Part shown: piece by piece, positions 47,971 to 58,765 of the stretch
Layout of the letters: every line of letters starts with the position of its first letter
Numbering within the stretch: the first letter of the stretch is position 1
Assembly (NCBI GenBank): GCA_025331565.1
Contig: JAFREQ010000130.1
Span: forward strand, 62,001-126,000
Direction of reading: 5' to 3'
Origin: Holacanthus passer
Lineage: Eukaryota > Chordata > Actinopteri > Pomacanthidae
Length of the DNA stretch: 64,000 bases
Made by a program: the position numbers and the translations under genes
Notes under the pieces: model-generated
What the model saw: the letters and a program-made list of their open reading frames with translations, nothing else
Database searches by the model: none
What the model was told of the DNA's origin: nothing

Positions 47971-48393
47971 AAACAAACTGCTGGACACTGACTTTAACGG
48001 TCATATCTTCTCCAGAATTAAGGACTGTGAAGTTCATTTGAGGAAACATCTTGTGCTAAACTACTAAAAATGTATTTGACTGAGAATCGCAATGATTATT
48101 TTGCAATAAACTGTTTTGTGTATTGACTCAATTTTGTTAAAAAAAAGTTATCTTTCCAAATTAGTCTTCCATTTTATCCTGTAATTTACAGTTAAGTTTT
48201 TTAGAATCAGTTTTAAACTCAAGTAAGTTTTTCACAAGGAAGAGATTAAAGGAAAAGATTTAAAAAACCATGTTTTTGAAGAAGACAATCAAAAAAGTGA
48301 GACGTTAGCGCGAGTAATGAGCAGACACTTCAGACAGCAGATCTGACGCCACGATAAAAGCCGGAGTCGGTGGAGGCGTCGGCGTCGACGTAC

Positions 48394-48530
48394 CAGGCAG
48401 GAGAAGGAGTCGTTCATGCGGTGCTGCAGAGTGTTCTTCTGTAAGATGGCGAACAGGGCGGCGTGATCGAAGCGACTCGGAGCTGCGGAGATCAGCTCCT
48501 CCACGCCCTGACGCTGAGACGGATCCAGAC
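48394..48530 (-). CDS. cadps2: cadps2 exon 4 of window: linker after PH domain
   Basis: 137 bases: two bases completing Ser, then 45 codons, ending in phase 0. The acceptor is cctgctcag and the donor GTACGT. It reads LDPSQRQGVEELISAAPSR, then FDHAALFAILQKNTLQHRMN, then DSFSCL, which continues as GWFSPG in exon 5. The match to the remembered family block (FQKHGMDEFISANP...DHRLNDSYSCLGWF) is collinear but looser than for neighbouring exons, especially the first 15 residues. The region lies between the PH domain and the helical MUN-related part. Confidence 0.9.
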
Positions 48531-49548
48531 CTGAGCAGGAAACACAGAGAAGGAAAAGGTTTTTAATACAACATGGCTGAGACCAGAATCAGAATCCGTT
48601 CCATTGGCCAGGTGTGTTTACACGTACAAGGAATTTGACTCCAGTTTCACTTTGATCTCCGTACTTACACATAAGCAGACTAACAACATATGAGTAGACT
48701 AACAAGACGAGGTGAACATAGGCATTTTTTCCTAAACCCTGAGTCAAAGTTTAGAGAAAATGTTGAAATGGCTAAAACAAAGAAACATGAACTGTGACCA
48801 GCACGAAAGTCAGAAACCAGCTTCAGCCGAGCGGACGGACACGTGAAAGTCAGTACCGGAGACTTCATCCGATACAAAAGTTCCCACAACTGAATGAACA
48901 TTATTTTCGATCAGACTTCATCAACTTCTGTCAAAAGGTCAAAGAAAATAGTATAAAAGAATCAAAAAACTGGTCTGATAAAATTTTAAAATCTGCGAAA
49001 ATTTAAAGGAGAGCTGTTGAAAATATTTCTATTAAATCTATTTTGAACGTTTTTTTGTTGTGTTAAAAAAAAATGTAACCTCTTATAAAAACCAATTGCT
49101 TGTTCTATTATGAATGTGACGCGAAACATAACATTTTTGGATTCTAGGATGACATTGACCGTGACTCTTCCACATATCCTCTGTTTGACTCTCGTGTTCA
49201 TTACCTGCCAAAAACTTTACAGAGCAGCCGAAGGTTGTGATGAACTTCATTTTAATGTTTCCAATGTTTTGTTGCAAACTTTAAAGCCGGAGCAGGAACG
49301 GTGGATTTTTAGGAGGAGATGCCGCGTCGAAACAAACCAGAGTCGAGTTCGTCAGTGTTGGTGGAAAGAAGAGAGCGAGAAAGGAAGAACAAGAGAAAAA
49401 TGGAGTCATCACATCAGTGTGGTAACTTAAAATGGACGTTATGGACGAATGACTGCATGATCCCGTCTGGTAAAGAGGTGACATATAAATGTGTTCAGAC
49501 TCACAATCATTCACGCCTCTCTTTGAGCTCAGCAGTGAACTGGAGTGT

Positions 49549-49549
<1 letters not shown>

Positions 49550-49596
<47 letters not shown>
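49550..49596. repeat. (AC)n microsatellite
   Basis: About 23 AC units. Confidence 0.98.
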
Positions 49597-49598
<2 letters not shown>

Positions 49599-50387
49599 CA
49601 TTGGCAGTGTCAGCTCTCAGCGCTGTGGCTAATCGTTCCCACCTCGGTTGGCTACAGATCCTCTGTGAAGCTGTCAGGACTCTCAGCTGACACAAAACAT
49701 TCGCCAACATGGACGACATGTGAGGGAAAACACTGGGAGTGACTCACAGAGTCGACGAGCAGCCAGAGAGAGAAGCGACGACGGCGCGGCGCTGATCAGG
49801 AGGGTCGAGATGAAGTGAGAGATTTATGAAAGTTTTACTGATGAATGACTTGAAACATGAATCAGTCGGTGAACTGAACTGTGAAAGACTGAAACCTGCA
49901 GCTAAAACTGATCAAACAGAATTAAGCTTATGAGCACGAACAATGTAACCGGAGCATCGAAGTTAACGGGACAATATTTGTATTCAAACAAATGAGCACG
50001 TGTCAAAGTTTTCATCAGGTTCGCTCAGGTGTCGTCATGTGACCTGTGTGAACTACGTTTAAGGATTTTTTTTGGGCTTGTTTGCCTTAATTATTAACAG
50101 CAGGGAGATAAGAGGAAATGAGGGAAAGAAATGGAGAACAACATGTTCCTGCAAACCGAGGACGATGTGTTTCAGGGTCGCCCCCCCAAGGCCACTGGGA
50201 CGGCCCCATTCTATATTCCAAAAGAAATTCCAAAGACCACAAATGTGTTATTCTGTCTCTCAGTACTTTCTGACTTTCTGTCTGTGGCTCTCAGCTTCAA
50301 GCCCAAAGACAAACATCTTTAAAACTCATCTAATCATCTAATTTCCTCAAACAGCTGCTCACTGTAGTTTTTACCAAACAAACAGGA

Positions 50388-50643
50388 GGACGCAGAGGGA
50401 CACAGAGGACGAAGACAGATCAGACTGAGACACAGAGGACGAAGACAGATCAGACTGAGACAGATCAGACTGAGACGCAGAGGATGAAGACAGATCAGAC
50501 TGAGACAGATCAGACTGAGACGCAGAGGACGAAGACAGATCAGACTGAGACACAGAGGACGAAGACAGATCAGACTGAGACACAGAGGACGAAGACAGAT
50601 CAGACTGAGACACAGAGGACGAAGACAGATCAGACTGAGAGAC
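50388..50643. repeat. 30-bp tandem array with 15-bp half units
   Basis: Unit CAGAGGACGAAGACAGATCA plus GACTGAGACA, about seven copies, with two insertions of the half unit CAGATCAGACTGAGA. Period 30 is open in all minus frames, giving spurious Ser/Leu-rich peptides. Confidence 0.95.
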
Positions 50644-52765
50644 AGAGACACAGTCTTTGTTAGGAGTCGTAAGTTGTGTTGACCATAAGAGCAGAAAATC
50701 ACCAGACTTATAATTTAAAGACACAAACATCTTTCTCGAACTCTGATATTTGCCATTTCAGTTGTGATATTCTGGTTTTAAACTACTTTAGGGAGGTAAA
50801 GAGTCTTTTAATATTATTATCATATGATATCAAAATTCAGTCCACAGCTGCCGTTCTCTGATATGAACAAACACTAGTAAACACACGATACTCAACGACC
50901 CACAAAACTACGTATTGTTGGTTTGAGGCTTGGATTGGTTGAAAAGACTCTCAGCACTAATGAAGTGTTTTAGTAGCGGAGATACTTCGAGCTCGCCCGG
51001 AGCAGCAGATGATAACGAGGCTTCGGGGTCAGCGATGGAAGGATCAACAGAAAAAATGGAGAACTAAAAGAAGCCGAAGAGGCGCAGCGCGTCCCGGCCT
51101 GAGCAAACCTGGGTTCATTTCCAGTCCTTTCAGGCCTTCCTGTTAATGGCCCCGCCAAATGAAAAGCCTAACACGCTCCATGCTGCCTTTATCGAGGGAG
51201 TACATTTCGGGATGGGAAGTTTCTGAGTGTGACACATGGCCCCACAAAAGACCAAGGCTCGCTGAAGAATGCCGGCGCCGCTTCCACGCCTGCGACGCCC
51301 GCGGCCTCGTGTCCGAGACGAGCATTAGCGATCGCTTTTTATCCACGCTGCCATTTTGTTTTTGTGTGGACGCAGAGAAGCCCGCGAGGACTCTCAGACG
51401 CTTGTGTTTCGCCCCCCCTCCCTCCTCCGTCCTTTCTTTGTCGCTTTTGTCCGAAAGAAAAAAAAAGACAGCAAAAGTGAAATCTCCACAATCAACTTCC
51501 AATCGACGCTCCTCTCCTTTTCTTCCTGCCTCCTTTTCTTCTGACTCCGGCTGCCCTTTGGCTCCTGTGGCCTGCTTTCCCTCTGTCTAATTCCGATGTA
51601 GGTCATTTTGCATTCGTTAGCTCCGAAACACGGGATTGTCCTTAATGTAATTTGGAGAAAAGACGAGAGGGAGCGAAGGAGGCGACTCTAAAGAAAACGA
51701 GACAAAGAGATATAGATTAGTGCTGATAACAAGAGGAGGGGGGAGGAGGAGGGGGAGTATTGATTGGGGGACAGACAGCGGAGGAGTGATGTTGATCTGT
51801 GTCGAGTCCAACTTTCAGCTATTATCTGCAGGAGGGGGGGTGTTAAAGGAGGAGGGGGTGTGTGTGTGTGTGTGTGAATGAGTGTGTGTGACAGAAAATA
51901 TGGACGGACGTCACAGATGGTCCAGACTGTCTGCAGGTTTCTTCACTTTGTATTTTTCCTACAGTTTCTCATCAGTGTGAAAAACTGTTTGCAGGTAATT
52001 TGAATACAACGCGGGAAAGGCGGACCCCGCCACCAGCAAGGACAAGTTCTATTTAAAGAGGTAATTAAAGAATGTAAATGCACTAAATGTGGAAAAATGT
52101 TGACTATAATCAACGTCAAAAACGGGTCTGATTTCCTGAAAATCTTGAGGGTTATAACTTTAAACTGGAATTATAGTTCTGCAAAGAGACACTGCTCATC
52201 TCTGATGTCACAGGGCCACACACTTTAAACAAGCTGATTGGTTGACTGGACTTCCTGTCATCTTGAGGTGGACTGAGGTGTGACCTCTGACCTCAAACCT
52301 CAGCTCCTGGATCTCCACATCTTCCTCACTTATGTTTTCAGGCAGTCTCTAAAATGATTTCTCCTGTCGTGTGACGTCAGCAGACATTTTTAAAACAGTT
52401 GACCAAAATACCTTTTGACAGCCTGCAAACACATCTCAGGGCCTTCGTTAGCAAATGGAGAAATAAATGCACCTTGAATTCAGATTATATTGAAGAATGA
52501 TCTTTCATGTACAAATAGTTAAAATGATCTGAATGACGACGGCCGACAGAATCAGAATCATTCAACCTATAACACACAGTTTGTTCTGATCCTCCTCATC
52601 TCTGATTGACGCTTCATTAGCTGCTACTGGTATAACACAGCTGAGTGTCTGACTGATCTCTCTTCAGGTGAAATGCATTGTGGGTAATGTAGGTGTGTGT
52701 TGAAAGATGAGCTTCTGCTTCTCATCTACCTGTGGTTTGTATCTCTATCTTGGTATCATATTTAC

Positions 52766-52768
<3 letters not shown>

Positions 52769-52801
<33 letters not shown>

Positions 52802-52858
52802 TGTTGAGGGGCATGTGTGTGTGTGTGAGGGTGCGTGTGTGTGTGTGAGGGTGGGGGT
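52769..52858. repeat. (GT)n microsatellite and impure extension
   Basis: Pure GT at 52769-52799, then GAGGG-interrupted GTGTGT blocks to about 52858. Confidence 0.95.
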
Positions 52859-54217
52859 AGTTTTCTGTGCTCAATCTCTCCATATCCATCTTGTCTGGGC
52901 TCCATCGGTATCGTCAGGACAACAGTCACATCTATGTGACATCCTGCTCTGAGAGGTGGTGGCGGCCGCTGATGGCAGGTTATTGATGCAGACGAAGAGG
53001 AGGAGGAGGAGGAAGGAGAGCGTTTCAGTTTCAGGTGCAGCAGAATGAGAGATGTGACTTGATCTGCCTGTCGGAGCGTGGCGGCGGCGACGGGGACGAT
53101 GTCAAGGCGAGTGCGGACGAAGATGCGGACAGACAAGCCCATCAGCCTCCGTCTGGCTGAGCGAGGCTTCTCGTAGCGCCACAATCTCAACTCGGGGAAA
53201 AGTTTGAGAGAAGCACACGAACGCATCCCCAGCTGTTCTGCTGCGTTTGAGGCCGCCGCTGAAAAAACGGGAGGTTAAGACAAGCGGACAGTTTGGACGT
53301 CTCTCCTCAGGATCGTCCTCGTTGTCAAACTGACCACCTGCTTCTTCAAAAACACAACTGACGGGCGTAAACATCCCCGAAAAACATCTCCGGGGCCGAG
53401 TCTCGACCCCCAACTGGCCCGTCTGTTCGTCCTGAGCGCCGAAGTCACAGTCTGTGTGATGAAAGTAGGTTTCGGGTCAAAGGTCGGAGCCAAACGTCCC
53501 CGCAGCCTCCTGTGATTTCCGCCTGTTTGGACTTTGTTTGTGGGTCGTTTGAACGCTCGTCCGTCCGAGGCTTGTTTATGTGAACTGCTGGCCGCGGCGA
53601 GCAGGCGAGGGGGTGACAGGAAGTGATGTCGGCCGAAGTTTCTTTAACTCGCACTCGTCTGTTTGTCCTTTTCTTTAGAGTCTTCACTTCAGAGTGGAGA
53701 AAGTCACGAAGGCCAGCTGCTGAGATCTGCTGACAAAGCGGCAAAATGTCTCCTGAAACCACGTCGAGCTGAAGGCCTGGTTTTGTTTCATAGAATCCAC
53801 TTTCTCCTTCTTTTTAGCTCATGTGTTTCTTTTCTTCTTCTCTTGTCACCGAGCTTCCTTTCATTCGTTCGGTGATTTCTTCTAACATGAAAACTTCATT
53901 GAGAATTTACAGAACATCAGGTTTTTATCCGTCTTTTCTGGGACGTGATCCGACTGTTTTCAGCCCTCAAGGCCGAGCGCCAAAGGCCTTTAGTTAGAGC
54001 ACGCGTATTTAGCATTGTTACACATTTACATCAACAGCTCCTCACACAGCAGATTAAATCATATCTTATAACCAGGCTGAAAGATTCAAGTCTTGCTCCA
54101 CTCAGCAGTTCAGCTAAGAACATTTTCTTTGCTCAGGACAAAGATCTAAAAATGGAAAAGTTGTCTCTCCTGCTTTTATTTATGCTGCAGTTCATTTTTC
54201 ATGAACCATAAAACCTT

Positions 54218-54295
54218 TATCTATCTATCTATCTATCTCAGTTGCTGCTAACACACATTCATGTACACGTGTGTGTGTGTGTGTGTGTGTGTGTG
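54218..54295. repeat. (CTAT)n and (GT)n microsatellites
   Basis: About five CTAT units at 54218-54238, then (GT)n at 54269-54295. Confidence 0.95.
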
Positions 54296-54701
54296 CTGCA
54301 TATAACAATAGAAGCCTGCTTCGGTGTGAGAACATTGTTGTGGGTAAACAAGAGGAAGAGCTGATCCCTGAAAACAGAAGCATCCATTCAGCAGACTGAC
54401 GACAATAACATCGGCCTGTTGTGTGTGTGAGCGTCCAACATGACTTCCACTCGTACACGACTTCATTATTGGCTCTCGCACGCCGGTCGATAAAACCTGA
54501 CACCGGCGCCCGCTCGCTCTTTGTGCTCCGAGATGCTTCCGAGGAGACGAAGCTAAAAACAGTCCAAACAAAGGAGAGACGTCGAGTCTCTGCTCTCATT
54601 GTCTCAGCCGTTCACTCCAAATTATTAACCTTCAAACAGAGAAGAAGAAGCTCGATTGAAAACGCAGCCATTTCCATGAAGTCGGCAGAAGTGTGATTTT
54701 A

Positions 54702-54704
<3 letters not shown>

Positions 54705-54735
<31 letters not shown>
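54705..54735. repeat. (GT)n microsatellite
   Basis: About 15 GT units. Confidence 0.97.
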
Positions 54736-54737
<2 letters not shown>

Positions 54738-54866
54738 CGTCAGTGTGTACACATGCACTCATTAGTGTTATTTAACCTCTGCGTTTCATTTTTATGAAAA
54801 AAACGCCTGCAGGGAGGAACACGAACACATCTGCAGGCTCCCCGACACAATCCAGGACTTCTGTCG

Positions 54867-54868
<2 letters not shown>

Positions 54869-54912
<44 letters not shown>
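54869..54912. repeat. (CA)n microsatellite
   Basis: About 22 CA units, in opposite register to the (GT)n 135 bases before it, so the two could pair as an inverted repeat. Confidence 0.97.
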
Positions 54913-54915
<3 letters not shown>

Positions 54916-55189
54916 CGACACTTAGCACCCAGTTAAGAGCTATTTCAGGGACACCTTCTATTTCCTCCTGCAAACAGCGTGTCAGCACCTCTCGCCATTA
55001 GCGCTTCAATCTGTTCCATTAAACGCTAACGAGCGGCGGCGAGAACAGGCCGCCGCCGCGCCAAATTACACAAATACTGCCATAATCAGCTCTCAGTGTG
55101 AAGCTCTTCATGTCACAATGCTCGGCCAGGAGGAGGTGGCCGGCGAGCACGCACACACACGCCGTCCTTCACACACACGCATAATGAAT

Positions 55190-55920
55190 GGAAATGATTT
55201 GAGGCCGAAGCAAAAGGAAGAGAAGAAGAAGAAACAACGGGGCGTGGATGTGTGGAAGCAAAGAGGAAAGTTTGGAAGGTGGAAAGGAGAAATGAAAGAA
55301 AAGGCAAGAATGAGGGAAAGACAGAGGGAAGGAACTTAAAGGCACCCGTGAAGTTTTTGACCACTAGGAGCGCTGTGGAGCAATGTAGTGTCCCATTTTG
55401 TTTGTTTCTGATCAACAGGAAACGAGACGACAAACGAAGAAATGTGCCAACAAAGGGAGTAAAGAAGAAGAGCAGGAAAACATGAGTGTAAACAATGGAG
55501 GATTCAAATATTTAAAAAAATGTCTTTTGAGAAAAGAAACTCCTCCAACATGTTCCTCGAGTGAGAAACACGAATGTAAACAGAACTTCAATACAACAGG
55601 GATCGTTAAAGACAAACGAGAGGACGAAGGGAAAAATAAGGAAATAACCAAAGAAGGAAGGAAAAGAAGGAACACTAACATATGAACATAGAAGAATAAG
55701 AAAGGAGGGAATGAGCAACAGATGATGAAAGAAAAGACAAGTGGAAAAGGGGAAGAAAGACGGGAAAAAATGGAAGATTAGAAAAGAGAAGGACAAGAAA
55801 GAAGAAATAAAGTGGAAAAAGGATGGGAAGCAGGAAGGAAGAGAAGAAGGTGGGAAGAAGTGCAGAAACAAGGGATGAATGAAAATATGAAAATGAGAAG
55901 AAGGCAAGAAAAATGAAAGC
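55190..55920. repeat. purine-rich low-complexity tract
   Basis: The plus strand is dominated by GAA/AGG words. The Ser/Phe-rich minus-strand frames are a composition effect. Confidence 0.85.
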
Positions 55921-56041
55921 ATGTTGTGTTGAAGAAGAAGCGTCTCTCATCCCTTTCTTTCATTTCTACCCTCGGGTCTGTTTTGTCTCTTTCTCAGCAG
56001 TGAAACCTGCAAACTGTTCACCTGTGTCCATCTGCCTCCTG

Positions 56042-56043
<2 letters not shown>

Positions 56044-56084
<41 letters not shown>
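56044..56084. repeat. (GT)n microsatellite
   Basis: About 20 GT units. Confidence 0.97.
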
Positions 56085-56085
<1 letters not shown>

Positions 56086-56589
56086 CATCGACCAATCAGC
56101 ACTCTGCAAACAAATCAAAAAACCCTCCTGTGTTCAGTCTGACATCCTGATATCTGTCTGGCTCTGTGTATTAAAGGACAGTTCCACCGTTTTTCAAGCC
56201 AGGATTTAGAGACGGGAGAGAAGATACTGGAGGTCTGAGGCGGCTTCAGCCCCGAAGAAGAACAGCGTCACATTCAACACAGACAAAACTCCGACATCAC
56301 AACATGAAGACGGAACGAAGCCACAGATCCACAGACACAGAAGCTCAGTCTGTGTGAACATCAGAATCTAACTGAGCGTCTGTCGGTCTGATGCTGCTAT
56401 TATTGATTAAGAATCAACAGACAAACATCGACTTCATGTGAAGAGAAACCTAAAATACGGTGCATTGTCGTAACTGCCGGTTTATAAAGTGGTTAAAAAT
56501 AGTTTCACTTCAACCAACTGCAACAGTAAAATTGTACTTTGTGTTTTTCCTTTTCATCCCGTCTCTCTCACATAAACAAGTGTGACGAC

Positions 56590-56617
56590 CACACACACAC
56601 ACACACACACACACACA
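56590..56617. repeat. (CA)n microsatellite
   Basis: About 14 CA units. Confidence 0.97.
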
Positions 56618-56864
56618 GTCGCCTGCTCCGAGCAACCAGACCGAGTTAAAATGTTTTGATAGATATGATAAAAGCAATTAAAAGCAATTTTTCATCATTG
56701 TTTTCTGTCTTTTGTTTCTGATGCTTTGTTTTATCTTTGTTAATTTTTTTTTGGCACGAATGAAAAAAATCCTCAGTGAGAAAACAGGTTAAATAATAAA
56801 ATATAATCCAGCATTCGATGCATAATGACTTTTAACATTTTGTTGATAATACTTCTGTGCTTTT

Positions 56865-57310
56865 ACAACCATGATTCCAAAAAAGTTGGGACGATGTGTA
56901 AAACATAAATAAAACAGCGCAAAGTCAATATATTTAATATTTGATCTGATCAACTTCATTGATTCTTGTAAATATCTGCTTCTTCTGAATCTGATGCAGC
57001 AACATGTTTGCAACAACAGACTGTGAAACGTGTGGACTGATCCAAAAACACCTGTTTGGATCATTCCACAGGTAAACAGGTTGATTGGTAACAGGTGATA
57101 GGATCATGATTGGGTCTGAAAGGTTCATCCTGGAAAGACTCAGGATGGAGAGAGGTTCAACACTTTGTGAACACATGGTTGGATGAAGGAGATTAATACA
57201 TGGACTCAGGAACAACTTCAGGAAACTGTTGTCAGGAAACACAGTTTGATTGAAAATGACTGATTCTGGTTTTATTTACATTTTAGACCCACAATTTGAA
57301 TAAAACCCGA
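56865..57310 (+). mobile_element. non-autonomous DNA-transposon-like repeat (family D), most complete copy
   Basis: Left end ATTCCAAAAAAGTTGGGACG resembles a terminal inverted repeat. The interior has AACATGTTTGCAACAACAGA and CCTGTTTGGATCATTCCACA. The right part is ACTGTTGTCAGGAAACACAG, then TTTATTTACATTTTAGACCC, a decayed counterpart of the left end. No transposase frame is present. Partial copies lie at 20345-20640 (reverse) and 23200-23345. Confidence 0.75.
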
Positions 57311-57574
57311 CTGGAGGCTTCTTTTACGATCATCTTCTCTCAGCTGTTAGTTTCTGTCATCACGGTCTCAGTGTGTGAGTTGGCTCTGGGACTGAGATCA
57401 GTGTGAAGGCTGATGTACATGAGAGCAGAGGCCTGTAATCTGAGCAGATCTCAGGTTTTGAAAATGATCGTCTGGTGTGTGGACGTGAGTCGGAGCAGCA
57501 CAGTCTGAATCTCTAAAACTAAACTACATATTTAGTCTAATCTGCCTTTTCGTTTTTCAACAACAGAAACCTAC

Positions 57575-57775
57575 TGATGGGCGATGCTGGTTTCTGGATT
57601 CCTCCTCTGCAGTTGGTGGTCTTGTTCTGCGGCGGCGGCACCGGTTTGTAGGACTGGCCGGTGGCTCGGTACATGGCCTGGACCCACAGCATCCGGTCCT
57701 GCTCGTCGTCACAGGCGAACACCACCAGGTCGCCCTCCTTCACCGCGTTAAAGAACACCCGGCCGCCCTGCAGGC
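57575..57775 (-). CDS. cadps2: cadps2 exon 3 of window: PH domain C-terminal helix and linker
   Basis: 201 bases. The acceptor lies at the end of a long (TCC)n/(TCT)n tract (cctcctcag) and the donor is GTAGGT. It reads LQGGRVFFNAVKEGDLVVF, then DDEQDRMLWVQAMYRATGQS, then a linker ending KPASPI plus one base. The Trp in the MLWVQAMYRATG helix is the conserved PH-domain C-terminal tryptophan. After the PH fold the linker diverges from mammals, with NCRGGIQKPASPIS here. The final base A joins GT of exon 4 to make Ser, so no exon is needed between them. The longer poly-Ser frame that runs upstream of the acceptor is only the pyrimidine tract translated. Confidence 0.94.
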
Positions 57776-57864
57776 CTGAGGAGGAGGAGCAGGAGGAGGA
57801 GCAGGGGGAGGAGGAGGAGCAGGAGGAAGAGCAGGGGGAGGAGGAGGAAGAGGAGGAGCAGGAG

Positions 57865-57899
<35 letters not shown>

Positions 57900-57905
57900 G
57901 GAGGA
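57776..57905 (-). repeat. (GGA)n/(GAA)n tract, polypyrimidine tract of exon 3
   Basis: About 130 bases of almost pure purine on the plus strand (AGGAGGAGCAGGAGG words). In the transcript it is a continuous U/C-rich tract directly before the exon 3 acceptor. Confidence 0.97.
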
Positions 57906-58656
57906 GAGTAATGAACAAACAGGACATTTCATCAAGCTGTTTCAACTTCTGCTCACATGAACATGAACATGAACATTAAATCACTGTGACGTGTGTAAAC
58001 ACATCGTTTCCTCTCATTTCATTGAAATTTCTAAAGTGATCAATCGGATTAAGTTTTGGTGTTTGGAAGTTTAAAGATTTTTTTCCACTGTTGATTTCTC
58101 TGAAAAATGTTCCTATCAAAGTCGACACATTGTCACTGCAGCTTTGGATTAAAGTCAAGTTGTGTCACTCGAGTCAGTTTTTAATCAGTTCTGTGCAACA
58201 AACTCACCTCAATGAGTTTTCATCATCTGAAGCTGGTTTATTTATTTCACTGTGTCTCAACTCGATTACTATTTCTGCTTAGTAGAGAAATGCCTTTAAA
58301 AAAAAAAGAGTTTTTTTTTTTTAATCGAGATGAAACCAAGTTACAATAACAAAAGTGCCTGTAAACTGTCACGGTCAACTTTCATCTCTTGCACGTGACC
58401 TTGTACGTTTTACTTTGTTCAAATAAACAAGGTTTTTCTCTCGAACGCGCAGCTCTGCTGGAGCTGACGTGTCGACAGCAAACCTCAGGAACAAGCTTCA
58501 TTTCTGATGAAAGAAAAGCTGCATGAGAGATTGTACTGTGTTACAGAAGCTGGAGGCTGGACAGGAAGTGATGTCATGACTTTGGCCGTGCTTTCTGATT
58601 GGGCGATGTTTGGCTGGGATGTGTGTTCTCTGCGTGTCTGTGTCAGGTGAGTCTAC
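57906..58656 (-). other. remainder of intron between exons 2 and 3
   Basis: Contains a short ATGAAC repeat (57955-57977) and an A/T homopolymer pair near 58298-58322. Nothing else is recognisable. Confidence 0.7.
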
Positions 58657-58765
58657 CTGGCTGCGGGTCGCAGTAGTCCACCGTGTAGCCCTCCAGCTGC
58701 ATCAGCTCCTGAGGCTCCGCCTTCTTCTCTCGGTAGCTGCACATGGCGAACGTGTACTGACTCAC
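58657..58765 (-). CDS. cadps2: cadps2 exon 2 of window: PH domain core
   Basis: 109 bases in phase 0, ending one base into a codon. The acceptor is tgtccag and the donor GTAGAC. It reads VSQYTFAMCSYREKKAEP, then QELMQLEGYTVDYCDPQPG, central strands of the PH domain. QELMQLEG is the CADPS2 form as I recall it. The Cys in VDYCDP replaces a Thr I remember in mammalian proteins. The split Gly codon (G|GC) joins exactly to exon 3, giving DPQPGLQGG. Confidence 0.95.

Larger units (their letters stand above)
40483..48393 (-). other. intron between exons 4 and 5 (7.9 kb)
   Basis: Contains (CA)n (41332-41364), a family B fragment in reverse (42820-42945), a LINE C-terminal fragment (45885-46100), a 10-bp minisatellite (46337-46782), (TC)n (47426-47458) and another family B copy (47650-47970). 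Between 43000 and 45800 I see no recognisable element. Confidence 0.7.
48531..57574 (-). other. intron between exons 3 and 4 (9.0 kb)
   Basis: Microsatellite-dense: (CA)n/(GT)n at 49550, 52769, 54269, 54705, 54869, 56044 and 56590, a 30-bp tandem array (50388-50643), a purine-rich tract (55190-55920) and a family D element (56865-57310). No exon was found here; exons 3 and 4 join in frame without one. Confidence 0.7.

Noticed and set aside
29536..48393. Nested single-exon genes (in human, RNF133 and RNF148 lie inside a CADPS2 intron)
   Set aside because: Both strands were checked for RING-finger-like or receptor-like frames in the two large introns. None was found.
49155..49180. Possible microexon reading DMWKSHG between exons 3 and 4
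   Set aside because: It superficially resembles the mammalian QKHG linker, but the donor (GTCAAT) is poor, there is no pyrimidine tract, and exons 3 and 4 already join in frame.
50388..50643. Regular direct repeats as a CRISPR array
   Set aside because: Units are contiguous without unique spacers, in a vertebrate intron.
50334..50730. Repetitive Leu/Cys- and Ser-rich frames of about 120 codons
   Set aside because: Translation of the 30-bp tandem array in two frames.
55512..55963. Overlapping Phe/Ser-rich frames
   Set aside because: Same composition effect in the second purine-rich tract.
56860..56895. Minus-strand SQLFWNHG resembling the mammalian linker before exon 4
   Set aside because: It is the terminal sequence of the family D repeat (ATTCCAAAAAAGTTGGGACG), and the flanking splice signals are poor.
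57780..57935. Poly-Ser/Leu extension upstream of the PH-domain exon
   Set aside because: It is the polypyrimidine tract before the acceptor. The CAPS match begins exactly after CAG at 57775.
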